A program made the position numbers and the translations under genes. From the NCBI RefSeq assembly GCF_000189635.1, contig NW_002476438.1:434001-498000 (forward strand): a stretch of DNA of 64,000 nt, read 5' to 3'. How positions within the stretch are numbered: the stretch's first letter is position 1; the number at the start of each line of letters is the position of its first letter. The DNA comes from Tetrahymena thermophila SB210 (lineage: Eukaryota > Ciliophora > Oligohymenophorea > Hymenostomatida > Tetrahymenidae). The notes below the pieces were generated by a model. It made no database searches, was not told the DNA's origin, and worked only from the letters and a program-made list of their open reading frames with translations. Positions 13,001 to 26,051 of the stretch are shown piece by piece.

Positions 13001-15110
13001 AGTGTAAATCACATCATTGAATCTGGATTTAGTTTACTGAAAAGAACTCCTATCGATAAAATATTCGTCAAATTTTCAAAGATTCTTCCTCTTTCAAAAA
13101 CATCATACAATTAGTTCACTAACTACAATGTCTTCAATGTAGCCCACTCAAGATTAACAAGGTTAAAATTAATTTAATATCAAAAGAACGAATTATAAAT
13201 AATAAAATATTGATATTATTTAAATAAATTATTTAATTAAATAGATTTTCAATTTACAAAAATTGTTAAAAAATATAATTTATTTAAAAAATAAATATTT
13301 TAATTTTAATTTATTTGTTTAAATTTAATATAAAATAAAACTAACAGATAGCAGGAAACTGAGGCTGAAGCCAAATTGGAAGAGAGCAAGCATAAAATAA
13401 GGCAAATGCAAAGCTTAACAGATTAAATTTTGTCAGTCGAATAAAGATACAAAGAAAAGCAAGAAAACCTTATTAGAAGTGAATAAATTAGAAGAGAAGA
13501 AGTTATTTACAATGCAGAATAAAAGCTTTCAAGGTAGATGAAGCTTGAGGAATCAATTAAATAAACTAGATTGCAATAATTAAATAAAATATAAACTCTT
13601 ACTAGAGCAAATTTACAAGCTTAAGAAGAGCTTAGATAAAAAGAACTTGATTTATTGGAGGCAGAACTGTAATATCAGCAATAAGCCGATGGTTAGCAAA
13701 TGCAGAATCGCAAAGAAGAAATTTAAATTCTTGAAATGGAAGCTCAGGCTGCAGCAAGGTATTTATATAAATTTTTGTGTTCCATAAAATTCTTTTTATT
13801 TATAATGCTAAATAATTTAACTTACTTAATTAAAGATATTATATTATTAATAAATAAATATATTGAAATAATTATTAATATTTAATAGGCTTAGACAAGT
13901 TATGGAGCTCAGAGAAAAAGAAGATAGATAAAGAATGGTGAGAATGGATATGGATATCCACAGATAGCAAGAAGAAGATAGAGATAATGCTCTTATATAA
14001 TAATGGAGAGTCGAAGATACAGAAATGCGTTTAAGAAGAGAAACTCTTAAACAAAAGAAATTGCAAGATTTGTATAAATATGAAGAAGAAAATGAAAAGA
14101 AATTAATTGAAGCGAAAATGCTGGAGACAGAGATATTAAAAGAGCAATAAATGAGAGATATAGAAAGAGAACGTAAGCTAAGATAGATTGCAGAATAAGA
14201 GCTTGACCAAAATGAAAGATATGCTGAATATGTTAAATAACTTGAACAAGAGCAACTGAAAACTTAGATTCACAAACTTTAAGAAACTTTAAATCATCAT
14301 AGATAAAAGGCATTAAACTTTTCATAGGCAAGACTTAATTAGGCTGAAGAGGAAAAGAATCGTCTTCTAAATGAAATTCAAATCCATAAAAATATGTAAT
14401 TTTTTTGCTATATTCATAGCTTATACTAAAAAATAAAATCTTAATTTTTATATTTAATAAAGGCTCAGTGCTAAACAAAAAACACTTTAAACTGGTGAGA
14501 TAGAGTCTCAAATTGCTTAAAAGAGGAGAGAGGCCGAATAAAGTATAATTGAGCATGAGAAAAAACTTTAATCTATTCTGCTAGATATAGAAAACGAGAA
14601 GAGGTAACAAAGAAAATAAATTTAATTTAATTTTAATTAAAAAAAATAATTTAATTATTATCAAGGCTGATGTATGAATTACAATCATAGATTCTTCAAA
14701 GAGAAAAAGATATTAAAGAATAAGAAGGGTTTTATGATGTGCTAAAAGAAAACGAACAAAGAGCTATAAATGAAAATCGTTATTAAACTGCTTTGTAATA
14801 ATAAAGATTCGAGGAAGACTTGAATAGATAAACCATGCAAAAGAGCTATTAATAATAATAAAGACTTCAAGAATAAATGTAATTAAGGGAATAATAATTA
14901 ATTCAGGAAACTGATCAAATGAGGGAAACAATACAGTAAGAGAACATGAAAAGGCTTGAAGAAGCTGTTAATAATAATACACTATTAAGAAATACAAACA
15001 GTAATAACTAATCATAAGATTACAGTCCTGCAAATAATTTCCAAAGAAACCATTATAAAATGCCTTCTGAGATTAATGAAGAGGAAGGAGAGCAAGATGA
15101 AGAATAGTGA
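10075..15110 (+). CDS. TBC1D31: TBC1D31 (WDR67) orthologue: WD40, TBC domain and coiled coil
   Basis: Animal TBC1D31 is a centriolar-satellite protein needed for ciliogenesis. Fourteen phase-consistent exons: 10075-10267, 10351-10464, 10524-10583, 10606-10683, 10789-10879, 10934-11012, 11064-11396, 11522-11631, 11964-12869, 12925-13161, 13348-13758, 13889-14395, 14463-14603, 14666-15110; 1234 residues. Residues 1-352 are WD40 repeats (AIDDSGNITVI, NDQCTLWDAQSF, FQDGNVYVWN). About 430-720 is the divergent TBC domain: KHKVYPDKHRAFIYKQLLEL, YRKYPISDSKL and AFPFVKLFGQEELLAFE align segment by segment with the animal protein. No canonical arginine-finger (IxxDxxR) or YxQ glutamine motif is visible, so it is probably a structural TBC protein. 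From about 734 to the end is one Gln/Glu-rich coiled coil. Two introns are tiny (22 and about 50-55 nt). The exact start codon and the first 60 residues are the least certain part. Confidence 0.9.
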
Positions 15111-15705
15111 ATCTATATATATATATTTATAAATTTTAAATTCTAACTCACTAATTAAAAATATATTTTATGTACATATTTTGTTAATTTTTAGTTAATT
15201 AAGCATAAATACATATTTACTTTATCTCGTCTATAAATTACAAGTTTCTTAATTTATAATTAAATCAAATTTCATATAATAAATATCACACATTACTTAA
15301 TTTTTAAAAATCATGAGGAAATAGGTTTAGAAGAATTACAGTACTTAATTTATAAGATAAAAAAGTGATTTACTTACATTTTAAAATACCAATTAACTTT
15401 GTTAGACTTATCATATTATTTAAGTATAAATCAATATGAAGAATAAAATATTTATAATAAATTAAAATCTAAAACACACACAAAGTTATTTAAAATATAT
15501 TTATTTATTTATTGGCTTAAGCTTTAGATAAATATTTAATACTTGAATAAGGATTTCGTTATAAATTAATTTTATTATATTTAGATAAATTATTTTTTAT
15601 TTGAGATTATTAGTTTTTATTAAGTTAGTTATTTATTTATTTAATTAGTTATTTAGTTAGTTAATTAGACAGATAGATAGATCGATCGATCGATAGTTTA
15701 TATTT
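15111..15705. other. Intergenic between convergent genes, microsatellite
   Basis: AT-rich convergent 3' flanks. A compound tetranucleotide tract at about 15630-15696 runs TTAGTTAG, ATTT, GATAGATA, then GATCGATCGATCGATAG, ending ten bases from the stop codon of the minus-strand gene. Confidence 0.6.
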
Positions 15706-18358
15706 TCAGATATTTTCAAATACTTGTTATGGATTATAGCTTATCATGAAATATTTAAGGAGATTCATATTTTTTGTTTTTGATAATTCAAAAACCATTG
15801 TTTCTGTAAGGGTAATTTAAATTGTTTAAAGAGTGAAATTTTCTTCTAAAAGGGAAAGTAAACTCTTAAAAGATTCTGAATTAATTTCAATTCTTGAAAT
15901 ATTAAGTGTTGTGAGAGAATAGTTGCTTTTTAAGCAGTTAAAGAAGTATTCCTATGAAACACTTTCAATTTTTATATTTTCACTTATATTAAGTACATTT
16001 ATTCCTTAGAAGGCTTCTAAAAGATTACCTAAGCTTCTAAGACTTGTTTAGCTAAGTTCATTGTGTGCTATGTGAAGTTCTAAATATTAATCATAGTCAT
16101 ATATTCCTCTTTTAGAGTTATCGTTATGGACTTTTTCTAAATTTATTACTAAATTCGATAATCCAGTATCATTCATATTAATATAGTTCAAGCTCAAATA
16201 TTAGAAAGGAAGTTAATAATCTGTCTATCCTTAATGATAATCTCTAATTGCTTAATGTCTTTCGCTTATTATTCTACCGATATACATAAAGCTTGTCTAT
16301 TGTAAATCTATAAATAAATTAGGAATTCATATTTTAAATATTTCCATTAAAGAAAGATAAATAATTACCTTCAATTCTATTCATAGAAAGATGTGTCACA
16401 AAAAATGATTATGGCTTTTTAAAATAATCTAGCATCGCAAGGAGAACTTCATCAGTAATATCGTTGTTGTCAAGTTTTAAAACTCTCAAAAAACAATTAA
16501 CAGCATCGTCTTTCATCACTGAAAAGAAGAATGTAATGAACTGAGACCAGAGACACAAATCAGAGAAATCTATCTCAATCAAATTCCTTGAAGTTGATGC
16601 TATCATCAAAGTATAGTAAAAAAATGCTTCTGAAACCCTAAAATTAAATTTAGATAATAAAAAAAATCATTTTTAATTAAATTTAATTTAATTTACGGCT
16701 TCAGCACAGGATAAACTTTGCATGTGTTATCAAGTTTTTCCGTATCTAAGTTAATTTTTAAAATTGTTGATTCGTCGTTATCAAAAAATGAAATAAGGCT
16801 CTAGTCTGGTGTTGAATTTAAATATCCACATAAAAAATAATAAGCCTTAATAGCAATTTATTTTTTTAAAAACTCATAAAGAGGAGTTTTGAGATGTCTC
16901 AAATCCTCCTACTTCTTTCCTAGATAGAAGTGTATTTATTGTGTTGCCCTTTCAGTTAAAGAAAAATATTAAAATTCCTAAGCCTATTTATATCCATTTT
17001 CTTTAATATCAAATCCGTTTGCTACTTCCAAACATATCTTATTCAATGGGATTCTCAGCATGCAAATAGGTCTTTTTGATTCTTAATTCGGATATACAAA
17101 TAAGTAGAATCCTCTAACAACTATCCAGACTTCTTCATTCATACATTTATCTAATCAAATTAATTAAAAAACAATCAATTAAATATTTTTTTAATTGCTT
17201 TATTTAAACTTTGTTAAAAATATTTCTTTTAATTTTAAATAAAAATTAGATTTTAAAATTAAAATAAATTAGATCAAATCCAAAATCTTTAAATTAAATT
17301 GCAAAACTTTTTTAGCTATCTTTGGATAATTATTTCATTTTAATTATATTGAATAGTAAATTGCAAATTTTTAAGTGCCATTTTATCGATTGAGTAGCTT
17401 TGAACATTAAAATAGATTTAAAAATGTATTTAAAAATTTTATTTCTGATTTATAAATTGCTAATTAAATTTGAAATTATATTGATAAATAAAATTTTTGA
17501 ACTAATTAGCATAGTAACTTCAATTAATTGTTGTTCTATTGATAAAATTAAGTATTAATTATTTTATCTTGCTATTTATTACAACATCAGTTTTGTAATA
17601 TAATTAATTTATTTCAATATTTAATTTAATTTTCTTTATTCAGTCATTTTTAATATATTAAATAGCAAAAACCTAATTAAATAAATAAATAAATAAGATA
17701 GATATATACCATTTATTTTTCTTAGAGCTGAGCCACAAAATTTTGGAGGTCCTAATAAAAAATGATCATCTTTATATGAAGCAGGGATTTCTTTGAAACT
17801 TTCGTCACTTTAAATGAAATTATCTTACAAAATCGTAATGTAAACTTTCATTTATTAAATGAGTTGCTGGACATAATTAGCATCTTGTCCTCCATTCATA
17901 TCAAAAGAATCCTTACTCAAATTTTAGAATAGCCTCTATCTATCTTAAATAATATTTAATCTATTCTCACGCATTCTTCTACGCTCTTCATCTTTATCAA
18001 TATCAGAATAATCTACAGGCTCTAATCTTCTAAGTTCTTAATCAACTATCCTGTAATCAAAATCTAAAGCAATATATTTTTCATATTCTTTTCTTCTTGC
18101 AGCTAAAAACTCCTATATTCTAAGCTCCTTTTACTCTTCTAATTTAAATCTTCTTTTGTTTTTGATGGTATTTTCAGATATCATATTATTATTGTTATTC
18201 ATATCTAAATTTTAAATTGAACTCACTTATGAACCATCTACCTTCGAACTTCTTAAATTTTTATCGTCTTAATAATTCTTAGTCAGATTAAGATTGCTAT
18301 TTGCATTTCTATACTCTGACAACGTGCTATAGTTCTTCATATTTTATGTATTGCTCAT
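15706..18358 (-). CDS. PH-like domain plus leucine-rich-repeat protein
   Basis: Exons (minus strand) 18358-17710, 17150-16697, 16637-16369 and 16307-15706; 657 residues. The N-terminal 200 residues are hydrophilic, Asn-rich and then helical, with a charged EQKELRIQEFLAARRKEYEKY segment. Around residues 220-300 comes a pleckstrin-homology-like fold signature (EEVWIVVRGFYLFVYPNQ, then alternating beta-strand-like hydrophobics). The second half carries leucine-rich repeats of the ribonuclease-inhibitor/RNA1 type (VLKLDNNDITDEVLLAML, LHIAHNELSQTSLRSL, VLNISENIKIESVSQEYFF). PH plus LRR is the order found at the start of CARMIL-type actin regulators, but I see no capping-protein-interaction motif, so the resemblance is architectural only. 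The first intron (17151-17709) is long; the others are about 60 nt. Confidence 0.75.
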
Positions 18359-19952
18359 TTTTATCAACTTAATTTATTTTATTCTTGCAGAAATTTTGAA
18401 AGTTTAATATTTTTTGTTATTAATTTACTTAAAGCACTTTCAATCAAAAAAATATCATAAATTTTATAATGACTAGTGTCGTTTGTGATTATTTTTAACG
18501 AATACACAAAAAAAACAAACACAAAAAATTCTTTACTTTCTTATCAATGTAAAATAATTTTTATTTTTCGAACTTAAAAATGTTGAATTAAATATTTTAA
18601 AAAAATCCTCTTCTGAGATTCAAGGTAAAATTAATAAAATTTTGCTATTAGACTTAAAGCAAGCTTAAAAATTAAACATAGAAGACACATAATGAAATAA
18701 TTTAAGAATAATTATGCTTTAAGATTATTCTATTATTAATGTCTATCAATAACACTTTTAAATTTAAAAAAAAAAATAAATAAATAAAAAATAAGAAAAA
18801 ATTATTTTTTAAATATTAAATTTGTATATTTTTAATACACTCACAAAACTATTTTGCTAACATTTAAAATTAATTTATTAATAAATTTTTCAAAATATTT
18901 GTCATAATAGTTAAGAATAAATAAATAATTTTAAAATATCTAGTTTCTAAAATATGGAGAAAAAAAACTATTCATTTTAATAAATACAACATTGTGAATA
19001 TAAAAACAAAAAAGCTTACATAAAGAAATAAAACAAAACCTCATTCATTTTAACATAATGTAAATACAAGATAAGCTATTCTCTTTTTTTATATAAAAAA
19101 TATTTAAATAAAATAATTTATTTTAATCAAGCAATTCATATTATGAAAATGTATTTTTATAAATTTAATAGAGCTAAATTTGCTCGAAAAGGGCAAGAAC
19201 GCCTTTTATATTGGATCAAGTTTTTCTTTTGTTAAATCATCTTCAAATTTTTTTAATAGCATTTTTAATAAATGGATGGATGGATTAATGAATATTAAAA
19301 CAAGTACATTTAAATAAATAAATAAAAATAGGAATCAATTTTTTTCATTTTAATATCTGTAAACATAAACTATATTAATTTCAAATAATATTGTTTTTAA
19401 ATTTAATTATTTTTTTATTCCAGAAATTAATTTTTAGAAATTAATTTTAAAAATATATTAGAGTACAAATTGTTCTAAATAGGCATGCATGCACATCTAA
19501 AATATTGGATCAAATTTAGTTTGCTAATCAAATTTATTTTCTATAATTTTATATTTTAATGTAAAAAAATGTTCTGTCTCACGTAGTTTATATTCTATAA
19601 GTTGCACTGTAATTACATAATTTGTGCGGTATTTTTAAATAGATGTAAAAAGTGTTAGAAGATAAAAATATTATAAAATATTGAAAATATGAGGTAATAT
19701 GATGAAGGTATTATATTGTATCATGCAACAAAGTTACTAAACTCATTATTTTGTATTCAGAAATATTATTTTTACTGCATCTCTTGATTATTTTTTAAGT
19801 AAGTAGCTATGTTTAATTAGAAATACCATCCATACACCAATTGAGTGCAAGAAAAGGCTTTTTATTATAGGGAATATGTGAAATCAAATCAAAAGTTAGA
19901 ACAATAATTTAATATTAATTTGAAGAAATAAGTGAAATAAGATTTCATATAA
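18359..19952. other. Divergent intergenic region
   Basis: Separates the minus-strand PH-LRR gene from the plus-strand paraoxonase-like gene and so holds both promoters. AT-rich with poly-A/T runs, a short TGGA tract near 19270-19285, GCATGCATGCAC at about 19484, and the phrase TTGGATCAA near 19211 and 19504. No gene seen. Confidence 0.6.
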
Positions 19953-21206
19953 ATGATTAAGAAACTTATTACTCTTTGCTTATTGGGCTCAGCGCTTATT
20001 TTATTCAATTAAGTTTAATTGTAAAATGTTGACAAAGTTCATAACTAATACAATGATTGTCATTACATAAATAGTACCAATTAGGAGAAAACTATGGGAC
20101 CTGAAGACTCTGCATTTTATGATGAAGACACTTTGATAAGTAGCTATGGGAATATCTATGAAATATTCTTTGAGAAAAAAGATTTAAAGACAGTCAGTAA
20201 AGGAGGATTTGTTCTAATTTAAGGTATCAAAACTGGAAATATAAAGTCTTATACAATGGAAATAAGAAATTATCCTCAGAATGTTTTCTTAATACCTTTA
20301 GGAATATATATTAGGGATGACATACTATACGCAATTAATCATTCTTTCTATTCCGGAGGTGGTGATAGAGTAGAAGTATTTAAAATAGTCAAAGCGCTAA
20401 ATTAAAAGCATAATAAAAATTAACATGGAAATTTAAACAATGAAGATGGTGAATCTGAATAGGAGCACATGTTTGTTTTATAATTTATTTCCTATACTCT
20501 ACTTCCTAAAAGATTTAATGGTATAACTAATAACTTAGTTGTAATAGAAAACACTAGATTCTTTATCACTGATTCTTTTCCTTAAAGTTTTCCAATGAAA
20601 GGTGTGAACTATTAATCATTCTTATAAAATGCTATAAATTATTTTTACTATATATTTTAAATAAAAAACAATCATGTTTGGGATTGCTAAATCATTTAGG
20701 AAGGTGAAGCTCAGTGCCGCCCCTTTGAAAATACTAAGAGTGTGTTGAATAATGGTATATCAACAGATAACAACGGCGTTTTTGTAGTTGCAGATACAAT
20801 GCTCAAAACTGTAAGAGTGTATCAATTTAACGAATCAGAGTAGAGTTTGGATCTAAAACAAACTATTAAATTAGGCATAAGTGTAGACAATGTGAACTAT
20901 ATTTAAAGTTCTAATTCATTTTTAGCAACAGGCACTACAAATATGGTAGATACCCTACTCCTCCCTTTCAAAATCAAGAAGGTTGAGAACAATAAAGAAT
21001 CTACTCCAGCTGTTAAGTTTGGAAGCGAAATATTTGAAATTAAACTAAATCCTCTAACTAATTTATATGAAGCTAAATCAATTTTGAAATCAGATGAAGT
21101 AATCGTTGGTGCTTCAGGCGCTTAAATGAGCAGCAATCGCGAATTATTATTTGTCAACTCTTTTGCAGATAAATCCCTGGCTATTTGCAAGAAAGCAAGG
21201 CTTTGA
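19953..21206 (+). CDS. Paraoxonase/arylesterase-like secreted protein
   Basis: Single exon, 417 residues, ATG 19953 to TGA 21204. Begins with a signal peptide (MIKKLITLCLLGSALILFN). The body matches the six-bladed beta-propeller of the PON family at its landmark positions: LYAINHSFYSGGGDRVEVFK (family: L-x-V-x-N-H-x ... x-V-E-x-F), a LVVIENTRFFITDSFP segment where PONs have the I-x-x-V-x-P-x-x-F-x-x-T-N-D calcium loop, and NGISTDNNGVFVVADTMLK ahead of the VRVYQF strand. The canonical Asn/His calcium and catalytic residues look partly substituted, so hydrolase activity is uncertain. Family members are calcium-dependent lactonases or esterases. It stands alone with no functional neighbours. Confidence 0.75.
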
Positions 21207-22514
21207 ACAAATAAAATTAAAAAATACTAATAAATAATTAAATAAAATAAATAAATAAATAAATAAATAAGTAAATAAATTATATTATATTTATATAATT
21301 AATTATTTTTCATTTTTATTATAAAACAAACTAAAATATTAATTAATTAATTAAAAATTTTTATTAAACTAGAAACAAAAATTAATTATCTTTTTTGCAT
21401 TGATTCCTAGAAATTTGTCGGTTTACTTTTCAATTTAAAAATTTAAGACAAATTGATGAAAAATAACGAATAAAAAATTTTTATCAAGCTGCTTTTTAAC
21501 ATAGTAATTGGTTTGAGCATCACCCAAATTAAAAAAGCAAATTAATAAGTCAATAAGGAAAATTAATATATTAACCTAATTTAAATCTAAAATTTATCCT
21601 TTTTTTAAGCTAAAAAAAAGTAAAAATTATTGAAGTAGATAATTGATCTTAAAATTTGTATGCTGTTGAGCAATTACATATAATTTTTTTAGCTTGGCTC
21701 TTTATGAGAATATGTCATAATTAGAAGCTAAATATAGTATTAATTTATATAAATTGTAACCATTTTGTCTATTTCATAGAAATTTTGATATTTAAATTAA
21801 CTTTTTTTGCTTTTTGTCTAAAATATTCAACTATCATTTAATTTTATCTTTCTTTTTCTGTTTGCCATATTCTAACTTCCAGAAGAAAACTTCTGATATC
21901 CAAAAAGAAAGTTTAAATTGATATTTTGCATTATGAAATAAATAAAAGCTAATAATCTACTTTTATGCAAAATACGTGGATTGGCAAATTTATGCAATAA
22001 GAAAAGGGATTAGTTAGTGCGAAATATTAAAATACTTATTTTTTGTTTGTTTGTTACTAGGGTGGTAGAAATGCAGTAAGTCTATTTGTTAGAATAATTG
22101 ATTAAATTTTACAATAAGAAATTTATTTATTTATTTAGTATGGATTATGAATTAGAAGTAGAGCAGAAAGGGATTAGTGAAAGTTGAGCATATAGATAGA
22201 AGGAGAGAATAATTCCATAAATATAATAAAATATTAATAGAATTTTTCTAATTAACAAATTCAAATAATTTATACATTAGAAGAGACATCAATCAATAAT
22301 TTTCTTTGGGAGAATAAAGAGTTTTCTTTGAAAGAATATCATTCTTTTTTTACATTCTGATAAATTATCATTAATTAACAAACACATCTATCTATCTATA
22401 AAAATCTTAACAACGAAAATTTTATAAATAATATAAAAAAAAAAAATTTGCAAAAACTTTGAAAATTAAAATTGTTTTAAAAGTAAAAGCTATTATTGAC
22501 AAAATTAAATAAAA
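21207..22514. other. Intergenic, no gene seen
   Basis: AT-rich; an AAAT microsatellite lies at about 21238-21280 just after the paraoxonase-like stop. The last part is the upstream region of the J-domain gene. No frame resembles a protein family. Confidence 0.6.
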
Positions 22515-23708
22515 ATGAGCAAGAAATAATCATCAACTCAATAAAAACCTTAAAAGAAGGAAGATTATTACGTCACTTTAGGCGTTTCTAAGACCGCCAC
22601 TGATGATGAAATCAAGAAAGCATATAGAAAACTAGCTCTCAAGTGGCATCCTGATAAAAATCAAAACAATAAAGAAGAAGCTACAGAAAAATTCAAATGT
22701 ATTACTGAAGCTTACGAAGTACTTTCAGATAAGGTAATTTAATAATAACATAACAAATTCAATAAAAGCTACATTCAAAACTTGAAGATTTTCTTGAAAG
22801 GAAAACTTTGCATTTCTTATAAACATGTTTAATTTGTTCATATTTTTTAATATTTATTTGTATCTTTAATTTAGGATAAAAGAGCTCACTATGATAGATT
22901 CGGTTTTGACGGACCATAAATGAGCTCTGGTGCAAATGGAGCTAACTTTGGAGGAGACTTTGGAGGATTTGGTGGTGGATTTAGTTTTGATCATGCAAAC
23001 GATGTTTTCAAGCACTTCTTCGAAGATTTTGGTTTTGGAGATGATGGTGATGATCCTTTCCTCATGAATTTCTTTGGTAGAAGAGGAAGTAAGAAGTCTT
23101 CTAATGGCAGTTCATCTAACTCAGGAAGTAACAGAAGCAACGGTTAAGGCTTCGGCGGATTTGGTGGATTCGGTGGCTTTGGCAATTTTGGTGGCTTTGG
23201 AGGCTTTGATAATAACGACTTCTTTAATCAAGGTGGATTTGGTGGTGGCTTTGGTGGCAATTTTTAGATGTCCTCCTTTAGTAGCTCTTCAGGAGGTATG
23301 GGTGGCGGTGTAGGCAAATCTGTAAGCTAATAAACAGTCATCTAGTAATAATTAAAAAGCTTTTTAAATTTCATTAATTGAACTAACAAATAGTTTTTAA
23401 ATCAATTTTAGGATTTCTTTTTTAAGCGCAATATTTAGTTGTTGTTAATATGATTTTAACTTATATTTTTTAAACATAGAAACGGTGTTAGAAAATCTAT
23501 TAAAAAGACCACTATCACTAAGCCTGATGGTACAAAAGAAGTAATTGAAGAAACTTCTGATCAAAATGGAAACACTTCAACTAATAAATATATGATTGGC
23601 ACTGATAGTAATTCATTTTATTAGCATTTTCTTAAAAAAATCTAATATTTATTTATTTATTTTTAACTATCCTAGATAAAATGTACCAACTTCAAAACTG
23701 AGGAATGA
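22515..23708 (+). CDS. Class B (DNAJB6-like) J-domain protein
   Basis: Exons 22515-22733, 22875-23344 and 23480-23708; 305 residues. J domain at residues 17-90 with the HPD motif at 45-47 (KWHPDKN), needed to stimulate Hsp70 ATPase. A Gly/Phe-rich linker follows (two blocks, about 90-140 and 175-230), split by a short Ser/Asn-rich insert. The C-terminal part starts KSVSQQT and reads [16 protein letters not shown], like the Ser/Thr-rich beta strand SVSTSTKFVNGKKITTKK region of DNAJB6/B8-type anti-aggregation chaperones. There are no cysteine zinc fingers, so it is not a class A (Ydj1-type) protein. The donor of intron 2 was chosen at 23345 because it alone restores the frame. Confidence 0.88.
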
Positions 23709-25148
23709 ATAATCATTATATATATACAAACAAAAATGCTAAAAGACAAAGCAAGTAAATAAATAAATAAATAAATAAATGAGGCTTGTCATAATAAGAA
23801 TAAAACATAATATTTGTAAAAACTTTATATAATCGTTTACTTAATAGTTTAAAGTATCAAATTACCTTAAAACTCTGATACAGACTTCAAAAAGAACACT
23901 ATCAAACAATCAATAAGTCATTAATTGAGCTTGCTTTATAAACCAAATAAATAAATAAATAAACCAATAAATAATAGCAACTTAAATTCAAATATAAATT
24001 TTTATTGAATACCAATTTATTATTAACTTAATTTTATTATCAATATTTATGTAATTGCTTATACGTGCATCCATATATCCATCTATTCATACTTATACAA
24101 TTATATTTATTGCATTCATTTAATTATAAATTCACTAAATTGTGAACAAATAAATATCAAAAAAAAAAAATCTATATTTGACTATTTCCTGTTTAAAAAT
24201 AATAAATATATAAATAATTATTAATTAATTAATAGATCTTATTTTCTCATACAAAATTTCTAAAAAAGAGAAATAAATGAAATAAAATGTAACTAATTTT
24301 CAATTTAAAATAAACAAATATTTTATTTTTTTATTATAACTAACTTGATAGATAGCTTAATGATTTTTTTATTAATTAATTAATCTAAGGTAATTTTAAA
24401 TAAATTTTATTAATCAATAATAAATTATTTTGCTTTAACATTTAATTTTTTTTACTAATCATTTGTGTCTTCTTGGCTGTTTTATACCTAATTATCAATT
24501 TGAAAAAACAAATATTTTATTTTTTTTATTATAACTATCTTGATAGATAACTTAATAATTTTTTTATTAATTAATTAATCTAAGATAATTTTAAATAAAT
24601 TTTATTAATCAATAACAAATTCTTTTAAATAAATAACTCTTTTTAAATTAATTTTTTTTCAATTAATATATTAATTTTATTTAATGTTAAATTATTTTAA
24701 CTAAAATAATATTCATAAAAATATTTAAGCAAATATATTTATTTTTTAAATCATAATTTTGATAAATAGGCCGACACAGTTAACTACAGTAATGCTATTT
24801 ACAGCTTAAATAAAGAATGGACTTACTACTTGGTTATATTTTAGTTTAATGAAAAATTAAAAAACAATCTAGTTGTTATTGTTAAAAAGTTTTTATGCCT
24901 CTTATAAATTTACATAAATATCACACATAAATTTAACATTTTATCAAATTTTATTTGTTGAGATAAATTTTTTTTGAAGTTTTATTTGTTTGTTTATTTA
25001 TTTATTTATATATTTTTTTCTGTTTTAAAAATGGGTTTATAGAAAGATACTTATTTTTCCAAATTTTAAAGTAAAAAACAGACAAAAAGATTATTAAGTA
25101 TAAAGTTACAATAAAAAATATTTATTCTAATTAGAGAACAGCTTAAAA
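23709..25148. other. Intergenic, holds a local duplication
   Basis: Convergent 3' flanks of the J-protein and SKP1 genes, 1.4 kb, very AT-rich, with AAAT runs near 23756-23780 and 23944-23972 and the duplicated block listed separately. No gene seen. Confidence 0.6.
24312..24621 (+). repeat. Tandem-like direct duplication, two copies of about 115 bp
   Basis: Copy 1 at about 24312-24427 and copy 2 at about 24505-24621 share almost the same sequence: an AACAAATATTTTATT start, a TTGATAGATA core, then TTAATTAATTAATCTAAG and an AATAAATTTTATTAATCAATAA end. They differ by a few substitutions and a short T-run length change, and about 80 bp of unrelated DNA separates them. Confidence 0.8.
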
Positions 25149-26051
25149 TCAAGAAGTGGCTTCTTCAGCCCATTTATTTTCTTCTCTAATTTGAGCTTCT
25201 TCTTCAGGGGTAAAGTCGTTAGGAATGTTGAAAGTTTTTCTGATTTCATCAGGAGTTTTGTCTATTATAAGTTAAAATAAGTAAATATATTAATGAAAAA
25301 GTCAACTAATATGCATTTAGTAGCTCTTTTTATAATGCATTTTGGTTAGATTTTTGCAAAAAAACATTAATGAAATAGTCGTTTTTCTTGCGAAGTTAAA
25401 TTAATATAGAATAAAATGCATGCATAGAAAACAAACAAAAAAGCTATTTAATTTTCTGATCTTACTCTTGATAAGAGTAGCAACTTTGGCGCAAGCTAAG
25501 TCAAGAAGAGATTTTATATCGAGATAGTTAGCAGCTAATATAATTTCAAAGAGTTATTCGAGATTTTCAATATCAATAAATTTAGCATCATATGGATCTA
25601 CTAATTCACTTAAATTGCTGGTGGTTAATGGCTTTTCGATTTCAGGTGGGTTATCGTTTTTGTGCTTTTCGCAGTACTCTAAAATTTTTAAAAGAATCTC
25701 CTTCTTAACATTTGGAATTGGAATATCATCTTCAGTTCCAGTATCTTTAAATTACCAAAATATTTTATTATTATGCTGCTTTTGTTTATTTATTGCTATA
25801 AAATAAATTTACCTTCAATCATATTTTTAATTAACTATGACTTCTTAGCGACTTCTTCGTCAACCTATAATTAATTAAAAATATTAAATGAATGAATAAT
25901 TAATCATTCATCAGAATGATGATAACAATAATTCTCAAAAAGCTCTTGCTTCATTATGAGCAAAGAATGAACAATCAATAAACTAATTAATTACTTCAAT
26001 AATTTCGTTTTCAAGAGACAATAATTTGACCTTTGTAGAACCTTTATCCAT
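25149..26051 (-). CDS. SKP1: SKP1, SCF ubiquitin-ligase adaptor
   Basis: Links cullin-1 to F-box proteins in SCF E3 ligases. Exons (minus strand) 26051-25995, 25864-25813, 25744-25466 and 25261-25149; 166 residues, the family's usual length (about 160). The N-terminal POZ-like fold starts [15 protein letters not shown] and continues [15 protein letters not shown]. The dimerisation/F-box-binding C terminus is unmistakable: [47 protein letters not shown] and ENKWAEE. All splice phases agree and the stop is TGA. Four exons in 0.9 kb is typical for this genome. Single-copy status cannot be judged from here. Confidence 0.96.

Noticed and set aside
23074..23313. Frame overlapping the J-domain gene
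   Set aside because: Out-of-frame reading of the Gly/Phe-rich exon.
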